Source: Nonomuraea spiralis
Lineage (GTDB): Bacteria > Actinomycetota > Actinomycetes > Streptosporangiales > Streptosporangiaceae
Length of the DNA stretch: 64,000 nucleotides
Assembly (NCBI RefSeq): GCF_014648435.1
Contig: NZ_BMRC01000025.1
Coordinates: 79,205-143,204 of the forward strand
Reading direction: 5' to 3'
Part shown: one piece after another, positions 41,375-49,771 of the stretch
Position numbering within the stretch: the stretch's first letter is position 1
Layout of the letters: each line of letters opens with the position of its first letter
The notes under the pieces: generated by a model
Seen by the model: only the letters and a program-made list of their open reading frames with translations
What the model was told of the DNA's origin: nothing
Database searches by the model: none
Made by a program: the position numbers and the translations under genes

Positions 41375-44097
41375 GACGCCGCCGATGCGGGCACACGCGC
41401 CGGGACGTCGGCCGTCCAGGTACGGGGGCCGCCGTGACGCAGCCGCAGCAGGAAGTCCAGTACGCCCGCCAGACCGGTGTTCCAGCCGAAGCTCACCGTG
41501 CCGCCGTTCTCGTCCGGCACCACCAGCAGCCCGTCCCGCAACACCGCCCGCGCCTCCAGGCAGGCGGCCAGTTCCGCGGCGTGGGCGCGGTAGTCGCCGT
41601 CGCCGAGCAGGTCGGCCATGTCCAGCAGGAACTGCCCGTCGCCGGCCAGGCCGTGGCAGGCGGCGGTCCCCGAGGACAGCCGGGAGGAGCGGACGGCGAC
41701 CGCGGCGGCCTTCGCGGCCTCCAGGAACGCGGGCTCGCCGGTGGCGGAGTGGAGCCGGACGAGGAAGGTGCCGACCCCGGAGGAGCCGCTGCACCAGTGC
41801 GCCATCCGGACCGCGCCGCCGGGGAACTCCGGCCACCAGGCCGCCGCGCCCGCTTGCTGGGCGGCGGCCAGCAGCGTGTGCCCGGCGAGCAGGGCCGTCT
41901 CCAGGTACTCGTCGTGTCCCGGAGCGGCGGCGGAGAGCAGGAAGGTCCCGATGCCCGCGACGCCGTGGGCGAAGCCGTAGTGGACGGCGCCGGCCAGTGC
42001 CGACGGGAAACGTTCGGGGATGGGCCACAACACGGTGCCGGGAGTACGCTCTGCGCCCGCCACGAGGGCGTCGGCGCACCGCTCCGCCCGCGCCCGGAAG
42101 CGTTCCTCGCCCGTGGCCCGCCAGAAGTGCAGCAGGGCCAGGCCCGTACCGGCCAGGCCGTGGCAGACGTCGGGGTTCGGCCATGACCTCGGCAGGTTCA
42201 GCGCGAGGTCGGTGCCCGCCTTGAGCAGCACGTCGTCGCCGAGGGCGCGGCCGGCCTCGTACAGTCCCCAGGCGATGCCGGCCCGGCCGAAGTAGAGACC
42301 GGGCGAGGGCCTGGCCTCGCTCTCCAGCCGCCGGAGCGTCCAGGCCGCGGCGTCGCGCAGCGCGGCTTCGACGTCGTCCCGTCCGTCCTCGCGGGTGGCC
42401 AGGACCGACGCCAGCAGCGCGAGCACACCGGCCGAGCCGTACTGCACGGCGCAGGGGTCGGCGGTCTCGCCGAACCCGGACACGGGCCACAGGCGCCGGG
42501 CCTCGGGGTCGCGGTCCATCGACCGAAGCGTGTGCACGATCCCGTCACCGAGCAGACGCTCCTGGTCCGCGACGACCAGGCGACGCACGACACCGCCATC
42601 CGTCAGAGGCCGGGGCGTGGTGGCCAGGTCGTCGAGGAAGGTGGCGACGCGCGGAAGGTCCCAGCGTCGGGCCGGGTCCTCGTACATCAGGCCGAGGATC
42701 ATCGGCTGCAGCGCCAGGGCCACGGCGTCGCCCTCGCTCGCCACCTCGACCAGCCGCCGCACCCGGGCGTCCCACGAGCGGCTCGCGGGCGGTTCGTCGG
42801 AGCCGAGCAGCGGCCGGCACTCCGTGGCCAGGTGGAGCACCGTCGCGCCCAGGGCGTACAGGTCCGCCTCGGTCCCCGCGGCCGGACCGTACATGGGCCC
42901 GCGTACCTGCTCGGGCGGCGCGTACCCGGCGGTGTACGCCTTGGTGACCGGGGTGCCGGGAACGGCGGCCATCTCCAGGTCGACCAGCCGGCAGGAGCCG
43001 TCCGGCCCGACGATGACGTTGTTCGGCGTCAGGTCCCGCAACACGAAGCCCCGCTCGTGCACGGCGCCGACCAGGCCGGCCAGCGCGCGCACCGCGGTCA
43101 GCGCCGCGTCCTGCCACCCGTCCGGGTCGGCGGCCTTCGCCTCCCCCGCCCAGTCGGTCAGTACGGTGCCCTCAAGGTGCTCCTGCGCCAGGAACAGGTT
43201 GTCCCCCTGCGTGAACAGGCTGACCTTGCGACTAGTGACACCGACCGGCCCGAGCAGATCCAGCATGTACGCCTCGTGGCGGAGCCGGTCACGTTCGTCC
43301 TGGCCCTGGAGGGTGGCGCTGATGTGCGGACGCGCCTGCTTGATCACGACCTGGGCGCCGGACAGCCGGTCCTCCGCCAGGAACACCCCGCCCTTGGCGC
43401 CGTGCCGGATCGCCTGCCGCACCACGAACCGGCCGTCCAGCACGACGGCCTCCGGCGCGGTGGTCCGTACCGGGGCCTGACCCGACTCGAACGGGCAGAC
43501 GGCCCATTCCGGCGGGGAGTACCAGGCGTTGCGCCGGTCCACCACGCCGGTGCCGTCGGGGGCGGTCAGCGGCGAACTGTAGAGCCCGTCGTTGTCGAGC
43601 ACGCTCCGCGCGGAGAACACGCCGTAGCGGTAGTGCACCAGGCTGCCCGGCCGGTAGGCCCGGTCGGACAGGACGGGCGGGCCCGGCAGGCCGTACGTGG
43701 CCCGGTGCAGGTCCTCCGCGATCGCCGTCGCCGCCTCGTCGTCCGGGGGATAGACGGTGATGAACTTCCCGACCGACCCCCGCTGGACGTTCCTGGACAA
43801 CAGACCGGTCAGCTCGTCGAACGTGGCCGCGAACTTGAACGGGCACCGACGCCGCACCAGCACCTCCGCCGCCCGCGCCAGCACGACGGGAGCCGACAGC
43901 GGCGTCGCCGAGACGTGCAGCTTCCATCCCTGGTCCCGCGCCCCGGCGTCCTGCGGGGCCACGTACGTCCACGGTGCGCGGTGGCGAACGTCCCACCCGT
44001 CCCCGGCGAACCTCTGCAGAACGGCCCTGACCAGGTCCTCCAGTACGTGGAGATCCGCGCTCACACGCTCGTCCACGCCTGTCGTGCTCGTACTCAC
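41371..44097 (-). CDS. lanL: Class IV lanthionine synthetase LanL
   Basis: A 908 aa three-domain synthetase. Residues 1-220 form the phosphoSer/phosphoThr lyase region (GWKLHVSATPLSAP; GKFITVYPPDDE; YRPGSLVHYRYGVF). The kinase domain has VLRDLTPNN (catalytic loop near residue 352) and LVDLEMA (DFG-like metal site, near 373). The LanC cyclase has GFAHGVAGIG near 711, HWCSGSSGVG near 767 and ACHGLAGDG near 814. The Cys, Cys-His set gives the zinc ligands of class IV enzymes, which class III LanKC proteins lack. It phosphorylates, eliminates and cyclises the precursor at 39389. Genes 44097 to 35709 form one transcriptional unit. Confidence 0.9.
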   Translation of the reverse strand: MSTSTTGVDERVSADLHVLEDLVRAVLQRFAGDGWDVRHRAPWTYVAPQDAGARDQGWKLHVSATPLSAPVVLARAAEVLVRRRCPFKFAATFDELTGLLSRNVQRGSVGKFITVYPPDDEAATAIAEDLHRATYGLPGPPVLSDRAYRPGSLVHYRYGVFSARSVLDNDGLYSSPLTAPDGTGVVDRRNAWYSPPEWAVCPFESGQAPVRTTAPEAVVLDGRFVVRQAIRHGAKGGVFLAEDRLSGAQVVIKQARPHISATLQGQDERDRLRHEAYMLDLLGPVGVTSRKVSLFTQGDNLFLAQEHLEGTVLTDWAGEAKAADPDGWQDAALTAVRALAGLVGAVHERGFVLRDLTPNNVIVGPDGSCRLVDLEMAAVPGTPVTKAYTAGYAPPEQVRGPMYGPAAGTEADLYALGATVLHLATECRPLLGSDEPPASRSWDARVRRLVEVASEGDAVALALQPMILGLMYEDPARRWDLPRVATFLDDLATTPRPLTDGGVVRRLVVADQERLLGDGIVHTLRSMDRDPEARRLWPVSGFGETADPCAVQYGSAGVLALLASVLATREDGRDDVEAALRDAAAWTLRRLESEARPSPGLYFGRAGIAWGLYEAGRALGDDVLLKAGTDLALNLPRSWPNPDVCHGLAGTGLALLHFWRATGEERFRARAERCADALVAGAERTPGTVLWPIPERFPSALAGAVHYGFAHGVAGIGTFLLSAAAPGHDEYLETALLAGHTLLAAAQQAGAAAWWPEFPGGAVRMAHWCSGSSGVGTFLVRLHSATGEPAFLEAAKAAAVAVRSSRLSSGTAACHGLAGDGQFLLDMADLLGDGDYRAHAAELAACLEARAVLRDGLLVVPDENGGTVSFGWNTGLAGVLDFLLRLRHGGPRTWTADVPARVPASAAS

Positions 44098-44184
44098 GCC
44101 ACAACCTCACGCTTGATCGAACTCAGGACGTTCCCGATGGCCGCCGGTGAACAGCGAACAGGGGCGCGCTCATGGCTCACTGAT

Positions 44185-44195
44185 GGCCTCTTAAG
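44185..44195. promoter_or_regulatory. Shared 11-mer upstream of lanL
   Basis: The minus strand reads CTTAAGAGGCC, about 90 bp upstream of the lanL start. A near copy, CTTAAGACGCC, occurs at 44633-44643 upstream of the small secreted protein gene, in the other orientation. It may be a binding site for a shared regulator; two copies are weak evidence. Confidence 0.3.
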
Positions 44196-44240
44196 GCGCT
44201 CGGCCGAGGGCTACCGGCCGGCTGGAAGGCGGATCATGCG

Positions 44241-44276
44241 CGGCTCCGTCCCGCGGACGTACGAGGGACGGAGCCG
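44241..44276 (-). terminator. Terminator of the small secreted-protein gene
   Basis: CGGCTCCGTCCC-12 nt-GGGACGGAGCCG, perfect 12 bp stem, beginning 9 bp downstream of the stop codon at 44285. It separates this gene from the lanL operon. Confidence 0.8.
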
Positions 44277-44284
44277 TCCGTGCG

Positions 44285-44530
44285 TCAGTAGAAGAGACTG
44301 AGGGCGAAGCGCGAGCCGGACAGCTCGCACTTGAAGTCCTGGACGATGCCACCACTGGTCAGGGCGGTGAAACCGGCCCGGGTGCACTGATCGCGGTATT
44401 GGTAGTACCCCGCCACGTGCCACGACCCTGCCGCCTGCTGCGCGGACGCGGGCACGGCAGAGCCGGCAACGGCGCCAAGAGCGAGCCCACCGGCGACGAG
44501 GGCGGCTGTGGTCAGACGTCGAAGTCTCAT
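44285..44530 (-). CDS. Small secreted two-cysteine protein
   Basis: An 81 aa preprotein with a Sec signal peptide (MRLRRLTTAALVAGGLALGA, cleaved after PASA or later) and a mature part of about 50 residues. That part contains exactly two cysteines (RDQCTRAGF and DFKCELSG) and an aromatic tail ending LSLFY. GAGGAAA precedes ATG 44530. It shares the pattern with the protein at 7337-7576. It is upstream of lanL on the same strand but has its own terminator, so it is an independent unit. Function unknown. Confidence 0.72.
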   Translation of the reverse strand: MRLRRLTTAALVAGGLALGAVAGSAVPASAQQAAGSWHVAGYYQYRDQCTRAGFTALTSGGIVQDFKCELSGSRFALSLFY

Positions 44531-44850
44531 GTTTCCTCTTCTCCTCAAGGAATGGCGATCGCGCGCCAGGCACGCGACAACGTTCAGCCGCCAAGATGTG
44601 CCACAAGACTTGGGAACCACTTAGGAGCCGCCCTTAAGACGCCGCGACCTCCTTAACCCCACCTTTCAGAACGCACACAACCGACAGGTCACCACGCCGG
44701 TCATCAGGCCTCCCGAGGCTGCGGTCCCTCAGGGAGCCCAGCGACGAAGACCCCCGTCCCGCACCAAAGGGGCGTCGTCGAGCCGTCGTGGAAGACAAGC
44801 GGTCGTGCCGCGATTGCGACGGCGCCCCCACAGCCCTATCGTCACGGCCC
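44531..44850. other. Intergenic region between divergent secreted-protein genes
   Basis: No gene seen. It should hold the promoters of both the small secreted protein (minus strand) and the metallopeptidase-like gene (plus strand). Its only notable feature is the CTTAAGACGCC copy at 44633-44643. Confidence 0.5.
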
Positions 44851-45627
44851 ATGAAACGCTTATCGATCATCCTGCTCGCCTGCGCCGCCGTCCTGCCCGT
44901 GGGCGGTACGGCCAACGCGGCGGCATATCCGGTCAAGAACGCCAAGCTGACCGCCAACCCGCTCTACGACACGGGCACGCTCCCCACCGTCGACTGCGCC
45001 GAGCCCCCGGTCAGGCGCGGCGACCGCAAACTGGCCCGCGCCTACCTCGACTCGGTGATCGGCTGCCTGGAATCCGCCTGGCAGTGGCACCTCGACAAGG
45101 CGAGCCTGCCCTACAGCAAGATCAAGGTCCGGCACCTGGCCAAGATCCCCAAGAACTACTGCGGCTTCGACATCCCCAAGGACGACTCCCAGGCCCAGTA
45201 CTGCCCCAAGACCCGCACGCTCGTCTTCCAGATCGGCAAGAACTGGCTGGACGACCCCACCGATCTGTGGCTGTTCGACACCGCCGCCGCCATGTACGCC
45301 ATGCACGTCCAGAAGCTCACCGGCATCTACGACGCCTACCTGGCGGCCCCCCACCGCAGCGCGGCCGAACAGAACGAGCAGGAACGACGGCAGAGCCTCC
45401 AAGCCGAGTGCCTGGGCGGCGCCTTCGTCAAGAGCGCCTGGCCGATGACGGACCGCACCGACAAGGACTGGACCTACTTCCTGAGCCTCGTCCAGGGCGA
45501 CGGCCCCCACGACAAGCGCACCATCGGCAGCACCGCGTCACTCAAGAAGTGGATCAGCCGCGGCTTCGCCACCGGCGACCCGGCCTCCTGCAACACCTGG
45601 ACAGCCCCTTCCTCCGCAGTCGCCTGA
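44851..45627 (+). CDS. Neutral-zinc-metallopeptidase-like secreted protein lacking HExxH
   Basis: A 258 aa preprotein with a signal peptide (MKRLSIILLACAAVLPVGGTANA). The rest follows the YpfJ-type neutral zinc metallopeptidase pattern: an early YLDSVIGCLESAWQWHL, NYCGFDIPKDDSQAQYCPKTRTLVF, then QSLQAECLGGAF (family LQADC). Where the family has the HExxH helix (AHEYGHHVQ), this protein reads TAAAMYAMHVQ, so both zinc histidines and the catalytic Glu are gone. It is probably a non-enzymatic paralogue, perhaps a binding or decoy protein. Start at ATG 44851 gives the signal peptide. Confidence 0.72.
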   Translation: MKRLSIILLACAAVLPVGGTANAAAYPVKNAKLTANPLYDTGTLPTVDCAEPPVRRGDRKLARAYLDSVIGCLESAWQWHLDKASLPYSKIKVRHLAKIPKNYCGFDIPKDDSQAQYCPKTRTLVFQIGKNWLDDPTDLWLFDTAAAMYAMHVQKLTGIYDAYLAAPHRSAAEQNEQERRQSLQAECLGGAFVKSAWPMTDRTDKDWTYFLSLVQGDGPHDKRTIGSTASLKKWISRGFATGDPASCNTWTAPSSAVA

Positions 45628-45781
45628 CCCATCCCCAAGGCCCGGGGAACGCCGCCAACCACCGCGCTTCCCCGGACCGGCCCCGTCGTGACCACGCCGT
45701 CCCGCAGGCCCCGCCACTGCGCACGGCATTGTCAGGCCTTCTAGCATGTGAGCGGATGAGGACAACTGCCGGGGAGTGGCC

Positions 45782-46396
45782 ATGCAGATAGCGGTCGTCA
45801 CCTTTGACGGGTTCAACGAGCTGGACAGCTTCATCGCATCCGGCCTGATCAATCGTGCTCGCATGCAAGGTCAGGACGTGACCGCGTACATCACCTCGCC
45901 GACACCCACGGTGACCTCGATGAACGGTGTGGAGGTGACCAGCCAGCGACCGCTGGAGTTCGTCTCCGAAGCCGACGTGGTCCTCCTCGGGAGCGGCATC
46001 AAGACACGTGATGTCGTGGCCGACGACACGCTGCTGGAGCGTCTGCCGCTCGACCCATCGCGGCAGCTGATCGGCTCGCAGTGCTCCGGTGCTCTGGTGC
46101 TCGCGCGCCTCGGCCTGCTCGCCGGACGGCCGGCCTGCACGGACACCATCACGCGGCCTTGGCTTGAGGAGCGCGGGGTGACGGTGCTGGATGCGCCGTT
46201 CCACGCGGAGGGCGCGATCGCGACCGCGGGTGGCTGCCTGGCATCGGTTTACCTGGCGGCGTGGGCGCTGCTGCACACGGCCGGTGAGAGGGCCGCTTGG
46301 GCCGCGATCGAGTATGCGGCGCCCGTGGGTGAGAAAGAGGAGGTCGTACGGCGGGTCATGTCCACCGTAGGTGTGCGGACGGCGGCACTGCGCTGA
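45782..46396 (+). CDS. DJ-1/PfpI-family (class I glutamine amidotransferase-like) protein
   Basis: A 204 aa cytoplasmic protein. It opens MQIAVVTFDGFNELDSFIA and has the nucleophile-elbow Cys in GSQCSGALVLARLGLL near residue 103. A conserved late GGCLASVYLAAWALLH is typical of the family. Members are chaperones, glyoxalases, or isonitrile-hydratase-like enzymes; which applies here is unclear. GGGGAG supports ATG 45782 over the GTG at 45776. It is convergent with the sigma-factor gene that ends at 46447. Confidence 0.85.
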   Translation: MQIAVVTFDGFNELDSFIASGLINRARMQGQDVTAYITSPTPTVTSMNGVEVTSQRPLEFVSEADVVLLGSGIKTRDVVADDTLLERLPLDPSRQLIGSQCSGALVLARLGLLAGRPACTDTITRPWLEERGVTVLDAPFHAEGAIATAGGCLASVYLAAWALLHTAGERAAWAAIEYAAPVGEKEEVVRRVMSTVGVRTAALR

Positions 46397-46446
46397 CGTG
46401 AGCTGCCCACCGACGCCGGGCTTGCTCGGCCGTACCCAGTGACGGG

Positions 46447-47442
46447 TCAGCACGCGAGCACGTCCGGGAAGCCGAACGCCGCGACCAGCGCGGGATCGTG
46501 GAACTTGACCACGCGGACGACGCCGCCGGTGGTGGGGGCCAGCACCACGACGCCGTCGGCTCGGAGCGTGCCGTCCACATCCTTGTGGTACACCACGGCG
46601 GCGGGCTGGCCGTTGGCGGTGGTCGCGATCATCCGCCAGTCGCCCGGCGCTCCCAGCACGTACGCGTCGAGGACGTGCATGCACATCGCCCGGCCCGCCT
46701 GCCAGTCGCGGAACGGCGTCGCCTCCAGCGTGGCGTCCACGCGCAGCACCTGTTCCAGCAGGCGGGCATCGGAGCGCTCGAAGGCCGCGACATAGCCGTC
46801 GAGCAGCGCGCGGGCTCGTTGGTCGGTCGGTTCGAGCAGTTCCCCCTGCTCCGGCGTCAATTCGTCCAGGCGGGCACGGGCGCGCTGCAGACCACTCTTG
46901 ACCGCCGCCGTGGTGGTGCCGAGGATCTCCGCGGTCTCGGCCGCCGAGAAGGCCAGCACCTCGCGCAGGATGAGGATCGCACGCTGGCGGGCGGGCAGGT
47001 ACTGCAGGCCGGCGATGAGCGCCAGCCGCAGCGACTCGCGTTCGATCACCACTGCGGCCGGATCGTCGGCGGGCGGGGCGATCCATACGTCGGGCAGCGG
47101 CTCCAGCCACGAGACCTCGCCCGGCGCGACGGGGCTCGGCGGACGATCGGAGCCGTCGTACGGACCTGTCAGACCTGAGGGCAGCACCCGGATCGGGCGC
47201 GGCCGCAACGCTGTCAGACAGACATTGGTGGCGATCTTGTAGAGCCAGGACCGAATCGACGCCCGGCCCTCGAACCCGGAGTAGGACCGCCACGCCCGCA
47301 GATAGCTCTCCTGCACCAGGTCCTCGGCGTCGTGCGCCGAGCCGACCATGCGGTAGCAGTGCGCCAACAGCTCCCGGCGGAACCGCTCGGTCTCGGCGGT
47401 GAACCGGTCTTGATCGGGTGCCGCCCGCAGATGCGCCGTCAC
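46447..47442 (-). CDS. ECF sigma factor, SigG-like, with SnoaL-like C-terminal domain
   Basis: A 331 aa sigma factor. Region 2 (FRRELLAHCYRMVGSAHDAEDLVQESYLRAWRSY) and region 4 (LPARQRAILILREVLAFSAAETAEILGTTTAAVKSGLQRARARL) are followed by a SnoaL/NTF2-like domain (LLDGYVAAFERSDARLLEQVLR...ATLEATPFRDWQAGR). This is the SigG-type (TIGR02960) layout, where the C-terminal domain replaces an anti-sigma factor. It starts GTG at 47442, inside the stop codon of a 39 aa ORF (GTGA), so it is coupled to it. Confidence 0.88.
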   Translation of the reverse strand: MTAHLRAAPDQDRFTAETERFRRELLAHCYRMVGSAHDAEDLVQESYLRAWRSYSGFEGRASIRSWLYKIATNVCLTALRPRPIRVLPSGLTGPYDGSDRPPSPVAPGEVSWLEPLPDVWIAPPADDPAAVVIERESLRLALIAGLQYLPARQRAILILREVLAFSAAETAEILGTTTAAVKSGLQRARARLDELTPEQGELLEPTDQRARALLDGYVAAFERSDARLLEQVLRVDATLEATPFRDWQAGRAMCMHVLDAYVLGAPGDWRMIATTANGQPAAVVYHKDVDGTLRADGVVVLAPTTGGVVRVVKFHDPALVAAFGFPDVLAC

Positions 47443-47558
47443 GCCGCGAGCCCGGCCCCGCGAGTGACGTTCGACGGGGTGTCGTACTTCACGATGAACC
47501 GCGCCATTCGCTCAGCGGCCGGGGCCACGGTTGCGGGCATCTGTCCGACTCCTGTCAT
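47439..47558 (-). CDS. 39 aa upstream ORF coupled to the SigG-like gene
   Basis: The peptide starts MTGVGQMPATVAPAAERMAR and continues FIVKYDTPSNVTRGAGLAA. A strong GGAGGT lies 4 nt before ATG 47558. Its TGA overlaps the sigma factor's GTG (GTGA). MARFIVKYDTP resembles the start of EthD/YCII-like proteins, often neighbours of SigG-type genes, so it may be a truncated remnant of one. It could equally be a translational leader controlling sigma-factor synthesis. Confidence 0.5.
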   Translation of the reverse strand: MTGVGQMPATVAPAAERMARFIVKYDTPSNVTRGAGLAA

Positions 47559-47594
47559 CGGGACCTCCGGTGTGCGTCGTACGAGGCGGCCTGC

Positions 47595-48587
47595 TCAGGG
47601 CAGCAGGGCCAGCTTGCCGACGGTGGCCCTGGCTTCCAGCTCCGTCAGCGCCTTCGGGCCGTCGGCCAGTTCGTACGTGGTGGGCCGGCCGGGGGCGAGC
47701 ACGCCGGCCGCGATGAGCGCGGACAGCTCACCCATGACCTCGCCGAAGATCTGCGGCGCGGCCTGGATCAGCACGCCGAGGTTGAGGCCGATGACGTGGA
47801 CCTGGTGCTTGTACACCAGCTCCCAGTTGGTGATCGGGGCCTCGCCGCCCGCCAGACCGTAGACGACGACCCGGCCGGTGACTCGCCTGGCCGCGGCCAG
47901 ACCGGCGGTGAACGTGGCACCGCCGGCCGACTCCAGGACCACATCGACGCCGTACCCGCCGGTCAGCTCCGCCACCTCGGCGGCGAGGTCGCCGCCGCGG
48001 GAGTCCAGGACGTGGTCGGCTCCCAGCGCCAGTACGGTCTCGTGCTTGTCCGGCGAGGCGGTGGCGATGACCGTCGCGCCGTAGTGCTTGGCCATTCTCA
48101 CCGCAGCCTGGCCGGTCCCGCCCGCCGCGGCTTGGATCAGCACAACGTGCCCGGCGGCGATGCCGCCCAGAGGCTTGAGCGCGGCCAGCGCGGTGGGCCA
48201 GTTCACGACCAGGCCCAGCGCCTGCTGTTCCGTCCAGCCCGAAGGCACCGGTACTGCCGCGGCCGCGGGCAGGACCGCGTACTCGGCGAAGGCGCCGTCG
48301 GCGACGCCGACGACGCGGGCCCCCGGTCGCGGGCCGGTCACCGCCTCGCCCACCGCGACGACCTCCCCCGCGGCCTCGAAACCCGCCAGGTACGGTGGCC
48401 GCGGACCGCCTGCGAACGTGCCGTGGGCCTTCGAGACGTCGGCGAAGTTGACCCCGGCGGCGGTGACGCGGATCAGGACCTCGCCCTGGCCGGGGCTCGG
48501 CACCGGCGCGTCGGTGATCAGGCGCATGTCCTGCGGGCCGTTGAGGGAAGTCTGCCGCAGCGCGCGCATGGTCGCCGGGATGCTCAT
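47595..48587 (-). CDS. Quinone oxidoreductase-like NADPH-dependent zinc-less alcohol dehydrogenase
   Basis: A 330 aa medium-chain dehydrogenase/reductase. The N-terminal GroES-like part is MRALRQTSLNGPQDMRLITD and has FADVSKAHGTF in place of zinc ligands, as in quinone oxidoreductases. The Rossmann fold has IQAAAGGTGQAAVRMAKHYGATVIATAS (residues ~140-170). It likely reduces quinones or enones with NADPH. AAAGGA precedes ATG 48587. It lies upstream of the 39 aa ORF/sigma factor gene, 36 bp apart on the same strand. Confidence 0.88.
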   Translation of the reverse strand: MSIPATMRALRQTSLNGPQDMRLITDAPVPSPGQGEVLIRVTAAGVNFADVSKAHGTFAGGPRPPYLAGFEAAGEVVAVGEAVTGPRPGARVVGVADGAFAEYAVLPAAAAVPVPSGWTEQQALGLVVNWPTALAALKPLGGIAAGHVVLIQAAAGGTGQAAVRMAKHYGATVIATASPDKHETVLALGADHVLDSRGGDLAAEVAELTGGYGVDVVLESAGGATFTAGLAAARRVTGRVVVYGLAGGEAPITNWELVYKHQVHVIGLNLGVLIQAAPQIFGEVMGELSALIAAGVLAPGRPTTYELADGPKALTELEARATVGKLALLP

Positions 48588-48839
48588 CGGCGGTCCTTTC
48601 TCTTTGGCGTACGTGAGAGAGACCGACCGGCTCGTTGCGCGAACCGCGCCTCCCATCATGTAGACCACGGCCACCACCCAAAGGAATCGCCTGCTCCCGA
48701 ACCGCACGGGCCGGGGCCGGCGCGCAGGTTCCACCGCCCGGACACGAACCCACCGCTGCACGCCGCCCCTACCGTGAACTTCCTGGCCGGCCGTCCCCTT
48801 GAGATGCGCGGGCGGACCCCCGCGATCGACGGTTGTCGG

Positions 48840-49700
48840 CTATCGCCCGGTGTGCCGGAGAATCGCGGCGGAGATAGGAGGAATCACCGGCGGCGGGAAC
48901 CCGTGCCCCATTCCCTCGATGGGCAGGAACTCACTGCCGGGAATCGCGGCCGCCAGGGCCTCGCCATGGGCGAAGGGCGCCATGGGATCGTCCGACCCGT
49001 GAATCACCAGAGTCGGAGCGGTGATCGAGCCGACAAGCCCGGAACGGTCGCGGGAGGCGAAGGCCGCGAGGATGTGGTTCTTCGAGGCGTGGCCCGCATC
49101 GGTGGCGTTCTCGATCTCCCGCTCGATGATCGCGCGCGTGGCCACCTCGTCGAACGCCGTCAACTGTCCGGCGAGAATGCGAGCCAGCTTGAGATGCGAC
49201 TCGACGTGCTCCTCCCGGGTGCTGGGCGGATTGGCGATCTGTTCGGCGTCCCAGGCGGCCAGCCGTGGATCGCGTACCGTGCCCCGGAAGGTGTTGGTCG
49301 CGGGGTCGAGGGGCTCGGCGCTCGACATGATGATCGTCAGACTGCGCAGCCGGTCAGCGTGTTCGAGCGCGATCTCCTGGGCGATCATGCCGCCCATCGA
49401 CGCGCCGACCACGTCCGCCGTGGCTATGCCCAATCCGTCGAGCAGGCCGACCGCGTCCTGGGCGAGCTCGATCATCGTGTACGGGTTGGCCTCGTAGTCG
49501 ACACAGCCCGACAGCCCGGTGTCCCGGTTGTCGTAGCGGATGACGTACCGGCCTGCCTCCTGGAGAAGCCGGCAGAGCTCATCGGGCCAGGTGGCGCCTC
49601 GGGCGCCGAGCCCCATCACGAGCAGCAGCGCGGGATCGGCCGGATCACCGAACGTCTCGCACCACAGACGGATCCCGTTGGCCTCGACTATGCGTTCCAT
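48840..49700 (-). CDS. Alpha/beta-fold hydrolase
   Basis: A 286 aa hydrolase. Features are LLLVMGLGARGATWPDEL (oxyanion region), IRYDNRDTGLSG, nucleophile elbow VGASMGGMIAQEIAL (Ser near residue 108), catalytic Asp in VIHGSDDPMAPF near 235 and His in EGMGHGFPPP near 267. The family includes aclacinomycin methylesterase RdmC-like enzymes, to which this looks similar. GGAGG with 5 nt spacing picks ATG 49700 over 49703. The TetR gene at 49772 lies upstream and an AT-rich inverted repeat at 49730-49755 sits before the start. Confidence 0.87.
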   Translation of the reverse strand: MERIVEANGIRLWCETFGDPADPALLLVMGLGARGATWPDELCRLLQEAGRYVIRYDNRDTGLSGCVDYEANPYTMIELAQDAVGLLDGLGIATADVVGASMGGMIAQEIALEHADRLRSLTIIMSSAEPLDPATNTFRGTVRDPRLAAWDAEQIANPPSTREEHVESHLKLARILAGQLTAFDEVATRAIIEREIENATDAGHASKNHILAAFASRDRSGLVGSITAPTLVIHGSDDPMAPFAHGEALAAAIPGSEFLPIEGMGHGFPPPVIPPISAAILRHTGR

Positions 49701-49729
49701 CATGTCCTCCCACAAGACTCTCCTACGGC

Positions 49730-49755
49730 AAAAAGTATATACACGTTAACTTTTT
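49730..49755. promoter_or_regulatory. AT-rich inverted repeat and promoter of the hydrolase gene
   Basis: AAAAAGT-12 nt-ACTTTTT, perfect 7 bp arms, contains TATACT on the minus strand (a good -10 hexamer) and GTTAAC (49745-49750). The same GTTAAC occurs upstream of the TetR gene (50418-50423). It is a likely TetR operator overlapping the promoter. Confidence 0.55.
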
Positions 49756-49771
49756 ACTTGATCCAGAGCCG

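Noticed and set aside
39363..41396. 677-codon minus-strand frame overlapping the S9 protease and precursor
   Set aside because: Arg/Pro-rich shadow of the protease; the true frame has the catalytic triad.
41371..44097. Class III LanKC or plain protein kinase
   Set aside because: The C-terminal domain has the LanC zinc ligands (Cys, Cys-His), which fits class IV.
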